In this document: piece by piece, positions 33,745 through 41,884 of the stretch
Layout of the letters: every line of letters begins with the position of its first letter
Position numbering within the stretch: position 1 is the first letter of the stretch
Origin: Aquisalimonas sp.
Lineage (GTDB): Bacteria > Pseudomonadota > Gammaproteobacteria > Nitrococcales > Aquisalimonadaceae
Direction: 5' to 3'
Assembly (NCBI GenBank): GCA_007126095.1
Contig: SLBZ01000021.1
Location: 1 to 52,071 of the forward strand
Length of the DNA stretch: 52,071 nt
The notes under the pieces: generated by a model
Told to the model about the DNA's origin: nothing
What the model saw: only the letters and a program-made list of their open reading frames with translations
Database searches by the model: none
Program-made: the position numbers and the translations under genes

Positions 33745-35568
33745 ATGGCTGCACAGGCTGAATTCCCGGAGCTGACACTGCCCCAGATGCTGCGCTGGAA
33801 CGCCGGGAACCGTGCGGATCGCGTGGCGCTGCGGCAGAAGGATTTCGGCATCTGGCACCCCCTGACCTGGTCCGACTACTACCGTCGGGCCCGCCATTTC
33901 GGGCTGGGGCTGCGCGAGCTGGGGCTGGATGTGGGCGGTCACTTTGCCGTGATCTCCGAGAACCGGATCGAGTGGGTGATCGGGCAGATGGGCGCCGGCA
34001 TCGTCCGCGGCGTCACCGTGGGTGTCTACCCCACCAGCCCGGCGGCGGAGGTGGCCTACGTGCTCGAGCACTCCGACGCCCAGATTGTCCTGTGCGAGGA
34101 CCAGGAACAGGTGGACAAGGTGCTCGAGGTGCGCGAACAGCTCCCCTGTCTGCGCAAGATCGTGGCGCCCGAGATGAAGGGCCTGCACAACTACGACGAG
34201 CCCGACCTGCTGTCCTTCGACGACGTGGAACAGCTCGGTGCCGCTGTCGACGCACGGGACCCCGGGCTTGCCGGTCGTCTGCTGGACGAGCAGACGCTGG
34301 GTGAGCGCGCGCTGATGATCTATACCTCTGGCTCAACGGGCAAGCCGAAGGGGGCGGTGATCAGCTATCGCAACATCCACGCCGCCGCGCCGAGCATCAT
34401 CAACGGGCTCGGACTGCGCGAGAGCGACAGCCTGCTCTCCTACCTGCCCCTGTGCCACGTGGCGGAGCAGGCCACCACCAACTTTGCTCCCATGTATCTG
34501 GGCATGCTCGTGAACTTCGGCGAATCGCTGCGCACGGTTCAGGAGGATCTGCGCGAGGTGGCGCCAACGGTGTTCCTGGGGGTGCCGCGGATCTGGGAGA
34601 AACTCCATTCCGCCATCCACATCAAGATGCTGGAGAGCGGACCGCTGCGCCGGTGGCTGTATCACCGGACGCTCGCCACGTGCGAACCCTTCTGTTTCCG
34701 GGATCGAAACCAGCTTGGGGTCGGGGAGCGCCTGCGTTACTGGACCGCGTACTGGCTGATGTTCAGGGCGTTGCAGAATTTCATCGGCCTGCGCCGCTGC
34801 CGTGTCTCCATAACCGGCGCTGCACCCATTGCGCCGGATATCATCCGTTTCTTCCGGATCATCGGTATCCCGCTCCTGGAGGTCTACGGCCAGACCGAGA
34901 CCACCGGTGTGGTGACGGCGCAGCACCCGCGCCGCATCGAGCCGGGCACCATCGGCGAGGCGACCCCCGGCGTGGAGGTCATGGTGGCGGATGATGGTGA
35001 GCTGCTGATCCGCGGCGGCATGGTGTTCGAGGAGTACTACAAGAATCCCCAGGCCACTGAGGACACCATCCGGGATGGCTGGCTGCATACCGGCGATGTG
35101 GTGGAGATGCGCGACGGGATCATACGCATGGTCGACCGCAAGAAGGACATCATGATCACCGCCGGTGGCAAGAACCTGTCACCGTCGGAGATCGAGAACA
35201 CCGTCAAGGCCAGCCCTTACATCAAGGAGTGCGTGGCCACCGGCGAGGCGCGCAAGTATGTGAGTGCTCTTATTCAGATCGATTACGATACGGTGGCCAA
35301 ATGGGCCGAAGAGCACGGGCTTGCGTACACCACCTTCCGCAGTCTGGCAGAGCATGCGGACGTCAACGCCCTCATTGATGGCGAGATCCAGGCCGCCAAC
35401 GAACAGCTGCCGCGGGTGGCTCAGGTGAAACGGTTCGCCCTGCTTACCAAGGAGCTGGATCACGACGATGACGAGGTCACCGCCACCATGAAGATCCGGC
35501 GCGGCAAGATCTACGAGAAGTACAGCGACCTCATCGAGTCGCTGTACAGGGATGCCGGGGCCGCGTGA
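33745..35568 (+). CDS. AMP-dependent long-chain-type acyl-CoA synthetase
   Basis: The enzyme makes acyl-AMP and then acyl-CoA from a carboxylic acid, ATP and CoA. The 607 residues show the ATP-binding P-loop YTSGSTGKPKGA (about residue 193), VYGQTETTGV (A5, about 383), the hinge GWLHTGDVVEMRDGIIRMVDR and the C-terminal TAGGKNLSPSEIEN. The length and helical C-terminus resemble the FAA1/FadD15 group (COG1022), so it differs from the ligase at 41885. It is the last gene of the importer module and would trap the imported acid as a thioester. Confidence 0.9.
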   Translation: MAAQAEFPELTLPQMLRWNAGNRADRVALRQKDFGIWHPLTWSDYYRRARHFGLGLRELGLDVGGHFAVISENRIEWVIGQMGAGIVRGVTVGVYPTSPAAEVAYVLEHSDAQIVLCEDQEQVDKVLEVREQLPCLRKIVAPEMKGLHNYDEPDLLSFDDVEQLGAAVDARDPGLAGRLLDEQTLGERALMIYTSGSTGKPKGAVISYRNIHAAAPSIINGLGLRESDSLLSYLPLCHVAEQATTNFAPMYLGMLVNFGESLRTVQEDLREVAPTVFLGVPRIWEKLHSAIHIKMLESGPLRRWLYHRTLATCEPFCFRDRNQLGVGERLRYWTAYWLMFRALQNFIGLRRCRVSITGAAPIAPDIIRFFRIIGIPLLEVYGQTETTGVVTAQHPRRIEPGTIGEATPGVEVMVADDGELLIRGGMVFEEYYKNPQATEDTIRDGWLHTGDVVEMRDGIIRMVDRKKDIMITAGGKNLSPSEIENTVKASPYIKECVATGEARKYVSALIQIDYDTVAKWAEEHGLAYTTFRSLAEHADVNALIDGEIQAANEQLPRVAQVKRFALLTKELDHDDDEVTATMKIRRGKIYEKYSDLIESLYRDAGAA

Positions 35569-35586
35569 CGGATACCTCAAGCAGAA

Positions 35587-35672
35587 GGTGGATCTGAAGA
35601 TCCACCCTACGCCCGGGGAAACCTCGGCGCCAAGGGTCCGGGGCAGACGTAGGGTGGACCTTCAGGTCCACC
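35587..35672 (+). repeat. REP-like double-hairpin repeat, copy 2
   Basis: This copy has the same left arm as copy 1 (GGTGGATCTGAAGATCCACC then CTACGC, 35587-35612) and a right arm at 35647-35672 with the perfect palindrome GGTGGACCT TC AGGTCCACC. The 34-base centre is unrelated to that of copy 1. It lies between the acyl-CoA synthetase stop and the shared terminator. Both copies point the same way and bracket the TetR-importer-synthetase module. Confidence 0.88.
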
Positions 35673-35677
35673 ACAAC

Positions 35678-35705
35678 AAAAAGCCCGCCGTTTGGCGGGC
35701 TTTTT
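35678..35705. terminator. Bidirectional intrinsic terminator between the two catabolic modules
   Basis: GCCCGCC (35683-35689) pairs with GGCGGGC (35694-35700) around a 4-base loop, with AAAAA on the left and TTTTT on the right. It can end both the plus-strand importer operon and the minus-strand TRAP/dehydrogenase operon. Confidence 0.92.
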
Positions 35706-35730
35706 CACAGTTGGAGCCGGCAGTGACCGA

Positions 35731-36927
35731 TCAGTCCTTGCCGATCTCCAGCTTGGCGATGCTCTCCATGTGCACCTCGTCCGGGCCGTCGGCCAGGCGC
35801 AGCGTGCGCAGGTTGGCGTAGGCCGAGGCGAGGAAGGTGTCCTGGCACACGCCCATGGCGCCAAACGCCTGAATGGCGCGATCCACCACGTTGCAGGCCA
35901 TGTTCGGCGCAACCACCTTGATCATGGCGATCTCCCGCCGTGCCACCTTGTTGCCCACTGTGTCCATCATGTGGGCGGCGTTCAGGGTGAGCAGGCGCGC
36001 CTGTTCGATCTCCATGCGTGACCGGGCGATCTCCTGACGCAAGCCGCCCATGTCGGCCAGGCGCTGACCGAACGCGTTGCGGGATTTCGCGCGAGCCACC
36101 ATCGCTTCCAGCGCCCGCTCGGCGACTCCGATGGAGCGCATGCAGTGGTGGATGCGGCCGGGCCCGAGGCGGCCCTGGGCAATCTCGAAGCCGCGGCCCT
36201 CACCCAGGAGCATGTTGCTTGCCGGTACGCGCACGTTGTCGTAGTGGACCTCTGCGTGGCCGTGCGGGGCGTGGTCGTAACCGAACACGTGCAGGGCCCG
36301 TTCGATCTTCACCCCCGGTGCGTCCAGCGGCACAAGAATCATGGACTGCTGCTTGTGCTTGGGCGCCGACGGGTCGTTCTTGCCCATGACGATCGCAATC
36401 TTGCAGTGCTTGTCCAGTGCTCCGGAGGACCACCACTTGCGCCCGTTGATGACGTACTCGTCGCCGTCCCGGCGGATCTCCGTCTCGATGTTGGTGGCGT
36501 CGCTGGAGGCCACGGCGGGCTCGGTCATGGAGAAACAGGAGCGGATCTTCCCCTCGAGCAGCGGCTCCAGCCACTGCTTCTTGTGCTCCTCCGAGCCGTA
36601 GCGGGCCAGCACTTCCATGTTGCCGGTGTCCGGCGCGGAGCAGTTGAACACCTCCGGCGCCATGGGCGAGCGACCCATGATTTCGCACAGGGGCGCGTAT
36701 TCGAAGTTCGTCAGGCCGGCCCCGTACTCGCTTTCGGGCAGGAACAGGTTCCACAACCCCTCGGCTTTCGCCTTCGCCTTGAGCTCCTCGAGAATCGGAG
36801 GGGAGCTCCAGTGGTCCCCTTCGGCGTGCTGCTTTCTGAACACCTCCTCGTTCGGGTAGATGTGTTCGTCCATGAAGGCGAGGAGTTTGTCCTGCAGCTC
36901 TTTGGATCGGTCGCTGAACTCGAACAT
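35731..36927 (-). CDS. Acyl-CoA dehydrogenase, ACAD11/FadE2 type
   Basis: This flavoprotein of 398 residues starts at the ATG at 36927 with an AGAGGTGAG-type ribosome site; the frame is open 15 codons further up. It matches the dehydrogenase half of human ACAD11 and mycobacterial FadE2 in many segments: [48 protein letters not shown] and LADGPDEVH. In that last motif Asp sits where medium-chain dehydrogenases have the catalytic Glu. Members of this group, including LvaC of the levulinate pathway, act on 4-hydroxyacyl-CoA after phosphorylation by a partner kinase. No such kinase is encoded here. It is the last gene of the minus-strand catabolic operon. Confidence 0.92.
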   Translation of the reverse strand: MFEFSDRSKELQDKLLAFMDEHIYPNEEVFRKQHAEGDHWSSPPILEELKAKAKAEGLWNLFLPESEYGAGLTNFEYAPLCEIMGRSPMAPEVFNCSAPDTGNMEVLARYGSEEHKKQWLEPLLEGKIRSCFSMTEPAVASSDATNIETEIRRDGDEYVINGRKWWSSGALDKHCKIAIVMGKNDPSAPKHKQQSMILVPLDAPGVKIERALHVFGYDHAPHGHAEVHYDNVRVPASNMLLGEGRGFEIAQGRLGPGRIHHCMRSIGVAERALEAMVARAKSRNAFGQRLADMGGLRQEIARSRMEIEQARLLTLNAAHMMDTVGNKVARREIAMIKVVAPNMACNVVDRAIQAFGAMGVCQDTFLASAYANLRTLRLADGPDEVHMESIAKLEIGKD

Positions 36928-37002
36928 GGTGTTGCTCACCTCTATCTGTCGTAAAAGAAAGGCCACCGGCACGTGGTGCGCAGTGGCCTGATGGTGATCC
37001 CT

Positions 37003-39030
37003 CTATAGGCGGAACTGAATGGGTTCGCCCAGCATCCGCCTGTGCAACAGAATGGTTGTTGCCCCCACCAATAGCAGACTGGCGGATATCAGCAGCAGCG
37101 TCCCGTGGGCAATGCCCAGCATGCCGCCACCGGGTGCCGCCAGCGTCAGGCCGGCGCAGACCAGCGCCGTGCGGGCGAACCAGCCCATCGGCCCGGAGGG
37201 CACGCGACCGGCGCCGAGGAGGTAGCCCTGTAGCCCGGCGGCCAGCAGGACGACACCGATCAGCGCGGTAATGACCACGGTAATCACTTCCATCGGTGTG
37301 CCGAACAGGAGCAGTGCCGGGTTGAACACGAAGAAGAACGGGATGAAGTAGATGATTGTGCCCAGGCGCATGGCCTCGAACCCGGCGCGCATCGGATTCA
37401 CTTTGGCCACCGACGCGGCGACGAAGGCGGCGATCGCCACCGGCGGCGTGATGAAGCTCAGCATGCCCCAGTACATGATGAACATGTGGGAGGCCACCGG
37501 ATCGAGCCCGGCGCGGATCAGTGCCGGGGCGAGGATCACCGCCAGGAAGATGTAGGCTGCGGTGACCGTCATGCCGATACCGAGCACGAAGGCCGTGAGC
37601 GCGCCCATGATGAGCAGCATCAGCACGTTGTCGCCGGCAATGTAGACCAGGTCGTTGGTCAGCGTGCCGGCCATGCCCGTGACCTGCAGGGAACCGATGA
37701 TCAGGCCGATTGCCGCGAGAATCCCGCCCAGCTCGGCGAGGATCTGACCAGCGGCCGACAGGAGCTTGAGAAAGCCCTGCATGCTCAGGCGGTGCTTGGT
37801 GAACTGGTTGATGACCAGCAGCAGCGCCGTGGCGTAGAACGGCGCGGTCGCCTCGCGCTGGAGCACCACCAGCATCCAGATCAGCAGCACGAACACGGCG
37901 ATGAAGTACCAGCCCTCCTTGAGCACATCCCAGGCGCGGGGCAGTTCCTCCCGCGGCAGCCCCTTCAGGTCGTGGCGCGCGGAGTAGGCGTCAATCTGCA
38001 TGAACAGACCGAAGAAATAGAGCAGGGACGGGATGATGGCCGCTATGACGATGGTCACGTAGGACACGCCAAGGAAGTTCGCCATCACGAACGCCGTGGC
38101 CCCCATGATCGGTGGCATCAGCACGCCGCCCGTGGAGGCGCACGCCTCGACACCGGCCGCATAACCACGGGAGAACCCGATCCGCCGCATGGTCGGAATG
38201 GACAGCGGGCCCGTGGTCAGCACGTTGGTGACGGGGCCCCCGCTCATGGAGCCCATGAGCCCGCTGGAGAAAATCGCGACCTTCGCCGGCCCCCCGCGGA
38301 AGCGGCCGAGCAGTGCGAAGGCGATGTTGATGAAGAACTTGCCCGCCCCCGTGTGTTGCAGCGACACGCCGAACAGCAGGAAGCCGAACAGCAGCAGCGC
38401 TGCCACCTGCGTGGGGATGCCGAACAGGCTCTCCTCACTCATGATGTGGAATGCAGCCGCTTCCTCGAGGCCCATGCTGACGCCGGAGATGACATCCGGC
38501 ACGCGGTCGGCGTACAGCGGATACAGGGACAGGGTCAGCACCACCACGAAAATGGGCCAGCCGCCCGTCCGGCGCCCGGCCTCGAGTACCAGCGCCCAGG
38601 TCGCCAGTGCCATGTAGATGCCGAACTGGGGCGCCGCGTATTCCCAGGCTTCGAGAACGATCCGCTCGGCGTGCATGGCGAAGTAGCCGAACAGGCCGGC
38701 TGTCGCCAGTGCCAGCAGGATGTCGTACCAGGCAACCGTGGTGCGCGAGGCCGACCCGGTTGCCGGGAAGGAGATGAAGACCATCATCAGGATGGCCCCC
38801 ACGTAGATATACAGGTACCGGCTGTCGAGCATCACATCGCCGATAAAGAACCCGAAATTGAAGATCTGATTGATGGCGAGGAGGCTGATGCCCACGGTCA
38901 TGACCATGAGCAGGGCCTGCCAGGGCTTCGACAGGATGCGGTAACGGGTGGCGTAGAGTTCTTCCGCGCGACGCTCCGATTCCTCTCGTGATGCGTCCAA
39001 CGTCTGGTGTTGATCAGTCATGTCACCCAT
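37003..39030 (-). CDS. TRAP transporter fused permease (TAXI type, DctQM fusion)
   Basis: This 675-residue inner-membrane protein has a charged N-terminal tail of about 35 residues and some sixteen or more hydrophobic helices. An N-terminal four-helix DctQ-like part is followed by a DctM-like large subunit containing GSMSGGPVTNVLTTGPLSIP and ACASTGGVLMPPIMGATAF. This fused form is typical of TAXI TRAP systems, which use a sodium gradient and a periplasmic binding protein. Two binding-protein genes lie immediately upstream. The ATG at 39021 is an alternative start. A 75-base gap leads to the acyl-CoA dehydrogenase gene. Confidence 0.93.
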   Translation of the reverse strand: MGDMTDQHQTLDASREESERRAEELYATRYRILSKPWQALLMVMTVGISLLAINQIFNFGFFIGDVMLDSRYLYIYVGAILMMVFISFPATGSASRTTVAWYDILLALATAGLFGYFAMHAERIVLEAWEYAAPQFGIYMALATWALVLEAGRRTGGWPIFVVVLTLSLYPLYADRVPDVISGVSMGLEEAAAFHIMSEESLFGIPTQVAALLLFGFLLFGVSLQHTGAGKFFINIAFALLGRFRGGPAKVAIFSSGLMGSMSGGPVTNVLTTGPLSIPTMRRIGFSRGYAAGVEACASTGGVLMPPIMGATAFVMANFLGVSYVTIVIAAIIPSLLYFFGLFMQIDAYSARHDLKGLPREELPRAWDVLKEGWYFIAVFVLLIWMLVVLQREATAPFYATALLLVINQFTKHRLSMQGFLKLLSAAGQILAELGGILAAIGLIIGSLQVTGMAGTLTNDLVYIAGDNVLMLLIMGALTAFVLGIGMTVTAAYIFLAVILAPALIRAGLDPVASHMFIMYWGMLSFITPPVAIAAFVAASVAKVNPMRAGFEAMRLGTIIYFIPFFFVFNPALLLFGTPMEVITVVITALIGVVLLAAGLQGYLLGAGRVPSGPMGWFARTALVCAGLTLAAPGGGMLGIAHGTLLLISASLLLVGATTILLHRRMLGEPIQFRL

Positions 39031-39070
39031 GCCTGTTGTGGGTATGTAGGGGTTGTCTGCTCGTTCCGGT

Positions 39071-39143
39071 CGGCCCTTCGGGCCGTACGGACAACGCGGG
39101 AGCAGGCGGGCGGCGTCTCCGCGCCGGCTCCACCTGCTCCCGC
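39071..39143 (-). promoter_or_regulatory. Stem-loops between TAXI binding-protein and permease genes
   Basis: GCGGGAGCAGG (39096-39106) pairs perfectly with CCTGCTCCCGC (39133-39143), an 11-bp stem with a 26-base loop. A second hairpin, CGGCCC/GGGCCG, lies at 39071-39085. Neither has a T-run. They lie in the operon between a binding-protein gene and its permease, where such structures commonly set different expression levels. Confidence 0.65.
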
Positions 39144-39166
39144 CGATTCACTGCTAAGCGGATCGC

Positions 39167-40342
39167 TTACCAGCTTTCTGCGATGGGCACCAGGTCGTGC
39201 TCCTGCAGGGCGTCATACCGTGCACTCATCCAGCCTTCCTGGAACGCCTCGGGATCGGTGGGTGCATCCTCGATGTACCGCTCCCACGTCTCCATGAGCA
39301 CCTCCTGACGGCGCAGGTTCTGCTCCTGGTTCTCCTGGGCGGCATCGGTCCAGACCCCGATCTCCTCGAAGTAGCGGACCGCCCCTTCGTGATAGGGGAC
39401 GAACGCCTCTTCCAGACCCTGGCGGTCCATGGCCCAGCCAATGGCTCCGGGCGCGCTGTCCTTGTAGTCATCATAATGCTGATGCAGGGCCTTGACGGTG
39501 TTGTAGACCAGGTCCGCGTCCTCTGCATCACGCGTGGCGAGCATCGGGTAGGGCGAAGTGAACACTTCGATGCCTTCGTCCGGGTCGATGGTGGGACCGT
39601 CGGTCGCCACATGGGGGACGTACCACGGCAGGTGCGAGCGCACGCGGTCGATAGCTTCCTGGTCGTCGTGGGGGAAGGCCACGAACTGCAGGCCACGCGG
39701 CGATGATTCGATGCGCAGGAACGGCGCCGAGTTGCAGGAGCCGCCCACGGCGTCCGCGCGATTGTCGATTACCGCTTCGATGGAGCCGGAGTAGCCGCCC
39801 ACGTCGACCCGCTCGACGTCGTCCCAGTCCAGGTTGGCGTACGACAGCAGAGCGCGGGTGGCATTGTTCAGCGACGGTGCGCCCTGCACCCAGGTCACGC
39901 GCTTGCCTTCCAGGTCCGCGGCGGTTTCGATGCCTGCGTCAGCGCCGGTGGCCATGGTGAAGGAGCAGCCGTCGGAGATGTTCCACATGGCGATGCGCAG
40001 CGGTTGCGGACCCCAGTTGACGGTGCCGAAGTTGAGCATGCCTTCCTGGGCGTAGACGGCCTCGGAGCCGCCGGCCGAGAAGTTCACGCGGCCCGCACGC
40101 AGCGGTGACAGCCGGGAGACGTCGTTGCGCCCGGGAATAACGCGCAGGTTCACGCCGTATTCGTTCTGCAGGACGCTGCCGATGGCGACGGACTGGGCAT
40201 AGCCGGAGGTGCCGGTGGGGTAGGCGGACCAGACGACGGTGCCCGGCAGCTCGACGTCGGTGGCCTGCACGTTGCCGGCCAGGGCCAGGGCAGCCGTGGC
40301 GCCGCCGAGCGCGCCCAACGTGGATCGAAGATTCGGTGTCAT
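39167..40342 (-). CDS. TAXI family TRAP substrate-binding protein, paralogue 2
   Basis: The product has 391 residues from the ATG at 40342 (AGGAG about 8 bases upstream; the frame opens at a GTG at 40360). A signal peptide ends near NVQA-TDVEL. The mature protein shows TAXI features: WSAYPTGTSGYAQSVAIG, LRVIPGRNDVSRLSPLRAG and GGSCNSAPFLRI. It delivers its ligand to the fused TRAP permease encoded next. It is clearly paralogous to the protein at 40594-41775, with more than half of the aligned residues identical by eye. The two may bind related ligands or be expressed under different conditions. Confidence 0.92.
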   Translation of the reverse strand: MTPNLRSTLGALGGATAALALAGNVQATDVELPGTVVWSAYPTGTSGYAQSVAIGSVLQNEYGVNLRVIPGRNDVSRLSPLRAGRVNFSAGGSEAVYAQEGMLNFGTVNWGPQPLRIAMWNISDGCSFTMATGADAGIETAADLEGKRVTWVQGAPSLNNATRALLSYANLDWDDVERVDVGGYSGSIEAVIDNRADAVGGSCNSAPFLRIESSPRGLQFVAFPHDDQEAIDRVRSHLPWYVPHVATDGPTIDPDEGIEVFTSPYPMLATRDAEDADLVYNTVKALHQHYDDYKDSAPGAIGWAMDRQGLEEAFVPYHEGAVRYFEEIGVWTDAAQENQEQNLRRQEVLMETWERYIEDAPTDPEAFQEGWMSARYDALQEHDLVPIAESW

Positions 40343-40461
40343 GGTTACTTTCTCCTGCACCCGGGTGGCGGGTGGGTGTTCGAGTTATTGCCGCCCTGGC
40401 TTATGAAGCTGCCGCTTGAACCGGGCGAGGTGCCCGAGCCCAACTTCCGTGGCAGGGTGAA

Positions 40462-40490
40462 AACATGGCACGAACCGGTACGGCGGTCAA
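40462..40490 (-). promoter_or_regulatory. Possible internal promoter for binding protein 2 and permease
   Basis: On the minus strand TTGACC (40485-40490) and CATGTT (40462-40467) are 17 bases apart. The -35 is good and the -10 is weak. It would allow the second binding protein, the permease and the dehydrogenase to be transcribed separately from the upstream genes. Confidence 0.4.
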
Positions 40491-40558
40491 TGTTTTTGGA
40501 ATGAAGTTCCGCACTGCAGAATTGAAGATGTGACCCCGTTAGCAGGGCCGGGAGAGGG

Positions 40559-40586
40559 GCGCGGGGTGCCGGCGGGCACCCCGCGC
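40559..40586 (-). promoter_or_regulatory. 12-bp hairpin directly after binding protein 1
   Basis: GCGCGGGGTGCC (40559-40570) is followed by a GGCG loop (as written on the plus strand) and its exact complement (40575-40586). It ends 7 bases from the stop of paralogue 1. The minus strand has no T-run after it, so it looks like a 3' mRNA stabiliser or pause hairpin, possibly with partial termination. Confidence 0.7.
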
Positions 40587-40593
40587 GACAGCG

Positions 40594-41775
40594 TTACAGC
40601 CAGTCGGAGTTGAGCGGATCGAATCCGTTTTCTTCCAGGGCTTCCTTGCGGACCTGCATCCAGCCGTAGGCAAACTCGCCGCGATCAGCAGGGGAGTCTT
40701 CCAGATACCCTTCCCACGCTTCCTTCAGGACCTCCTGGCGGCGGAGGGCTTCTTCGTGGTTCTCCTGGGCTTCCTCGGTCCACAGGCCGGCTTCCTCGTA
40801 GTAGCGGATCGCCCCTTCATGGAGCGGCACCGGGATGCTCGCCAGGTCCATGCGCTCCGGATCCCAGCCCTCGGCGCCCGGGGCACTGTCCTTGTACTCG
40901 TCCATGTGCCTGTGCATGGCCTTGACCATGTTGTAGACGAGGTCCTCATCCTGGTCTGCCATGGTGAGCAGCTTCGGGTAAGGCGTCGTCAGGACCTGGA
41001 TTTCCTCGTCGGAGTCCATGCCCACGTTCTGCGTGCTGCGATGGGGGACGAACCACGGGGCCGTGCTGTTGATGCGGGCGATGGCCTCCTCGTCATCATG
41101 GGGGAACTCGGGGAAGGTCAGCCCGCGCGGCGAAGCGTTGATGCGCATGAAGGGCGCCGAGTTGCAGGAGCCGCCCATGGCGTCGGCACGGTCCTCGATG
41201 ATCGCCTCCACGGCGCCCATGTAACCACCCACCTCGACGCGCTCCACGTCATCCCAGGTGAGGTCGGCGTAGCGCAGCAGGTATTCCATGCCGAAGTTCA
41301 GGCTGGGCGAACCCTGCACGTAGACAATCCGTTTGCCCTCCAAGTCGTTCACGGTCTCGATGCCGACATCGTCGGCAGCGGCGACGGTGAAGGAGCAGGC
41401 ATCGGCGATGGACCACATCACGCTGCGGACTTCCTGCGGACCCCAGTGACGCTCGCCGAAGGCGAACTGGGCGTCCTGGGCGGAGACGGACTCCGTGCCT
41501 CCGGCGGAGAAGTCGGCGCGGCCACGGCGCAGCGGTTCCAGCCGCGAGACGTCGTTGCGGCCGGGAATGACGCGCAGGTTGGTGCCGTACTCGTTCTGCA
41601 GTACCTGCCCGATGCCCACGGCCTGGCTGTAACCGGTGCTGCCGGTGGGATACGCTGACCAGATGATCGTACCCGGCAGTTCGATGTCGGCGGCCGCGAC
41701 ACCGGAGCCCAGTGCCAGGGCAAACCCGGTCGCTGCGGCGGCGGACGCGTGAAGTGCGTTGCGGTGCTTATTCAT
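40594..41775 (-). CDS. TAXI family TRAP substrate-binding protein, paralogue 1
   Basis: The product has 393 residues. The signal peptide ends near GVAAA-DIEL. It has the same TAXI blocks as paralogue 2: WSAYPTGSTGYSQAVGIG, LRVIPGRNDVSRLEPLRRG and GGSCNSAPFMRI. GGAGGAG precedes the ATG closely, so it should be strongly translated. The rest of the protein is acidic. It lies after the second acyl-CoA ligase (109-base gap) and before paralogue 2 (251-base gap with a strong hairpin and a possible promoter). One permease serves both proteins as far as this window shows. Confidence 0.92.
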   Translation of the reverse strand: MNKHRNALHASAAAATGFALALGSGVAAADIELPGTIIWSAYPTGSTGYSQAVGIGQVLQNEYGTNLRVIPGRNDVSRLEPLRRGRADFSAGGTESVSAQDAQFAFGERHWGPQEVRSVMWSIADACSFTVAAADDVGIETVNDLEGKRIVYVQGSPSLNFGMEYLLRYADLTWDDVERVEVGGYMGAVEAIIEDRADAMGGSCNSAPFMRINASPRGLTFPEFPHDDEEAIARINSTAPWFVPHRSTQNVGMDSDEEIQVLTTPYPKLLTMADQDEDLVYNMVKAMHRHMDEYKDSAPGAEGWDPERMDLASIPVPLHEGAIRYYEEAGLWTEEAQENHEEALRRQEVLKEAWEGYLEDSPADRGEFAYGWMQVRKEALEENGFDPLNSDWL

Positions 41776-41884
41776 TAGTGGTCTCCTCCAGATGCAAAAC
41801 CCGATTCAATTCGTTTACGGGGCCCGCGTTACGTTGCGGGTTCTGTTGTCACAGCGCCTTCCCGGCACTGCTGTACACGACGGC

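Noticed and set aside
40594..41775. One TAXI paralogue being a decayed duplicate
   Set aside because: Both have intact signal peptides, ribosome sites and all conserved blocks, with no frameshift or early stop.
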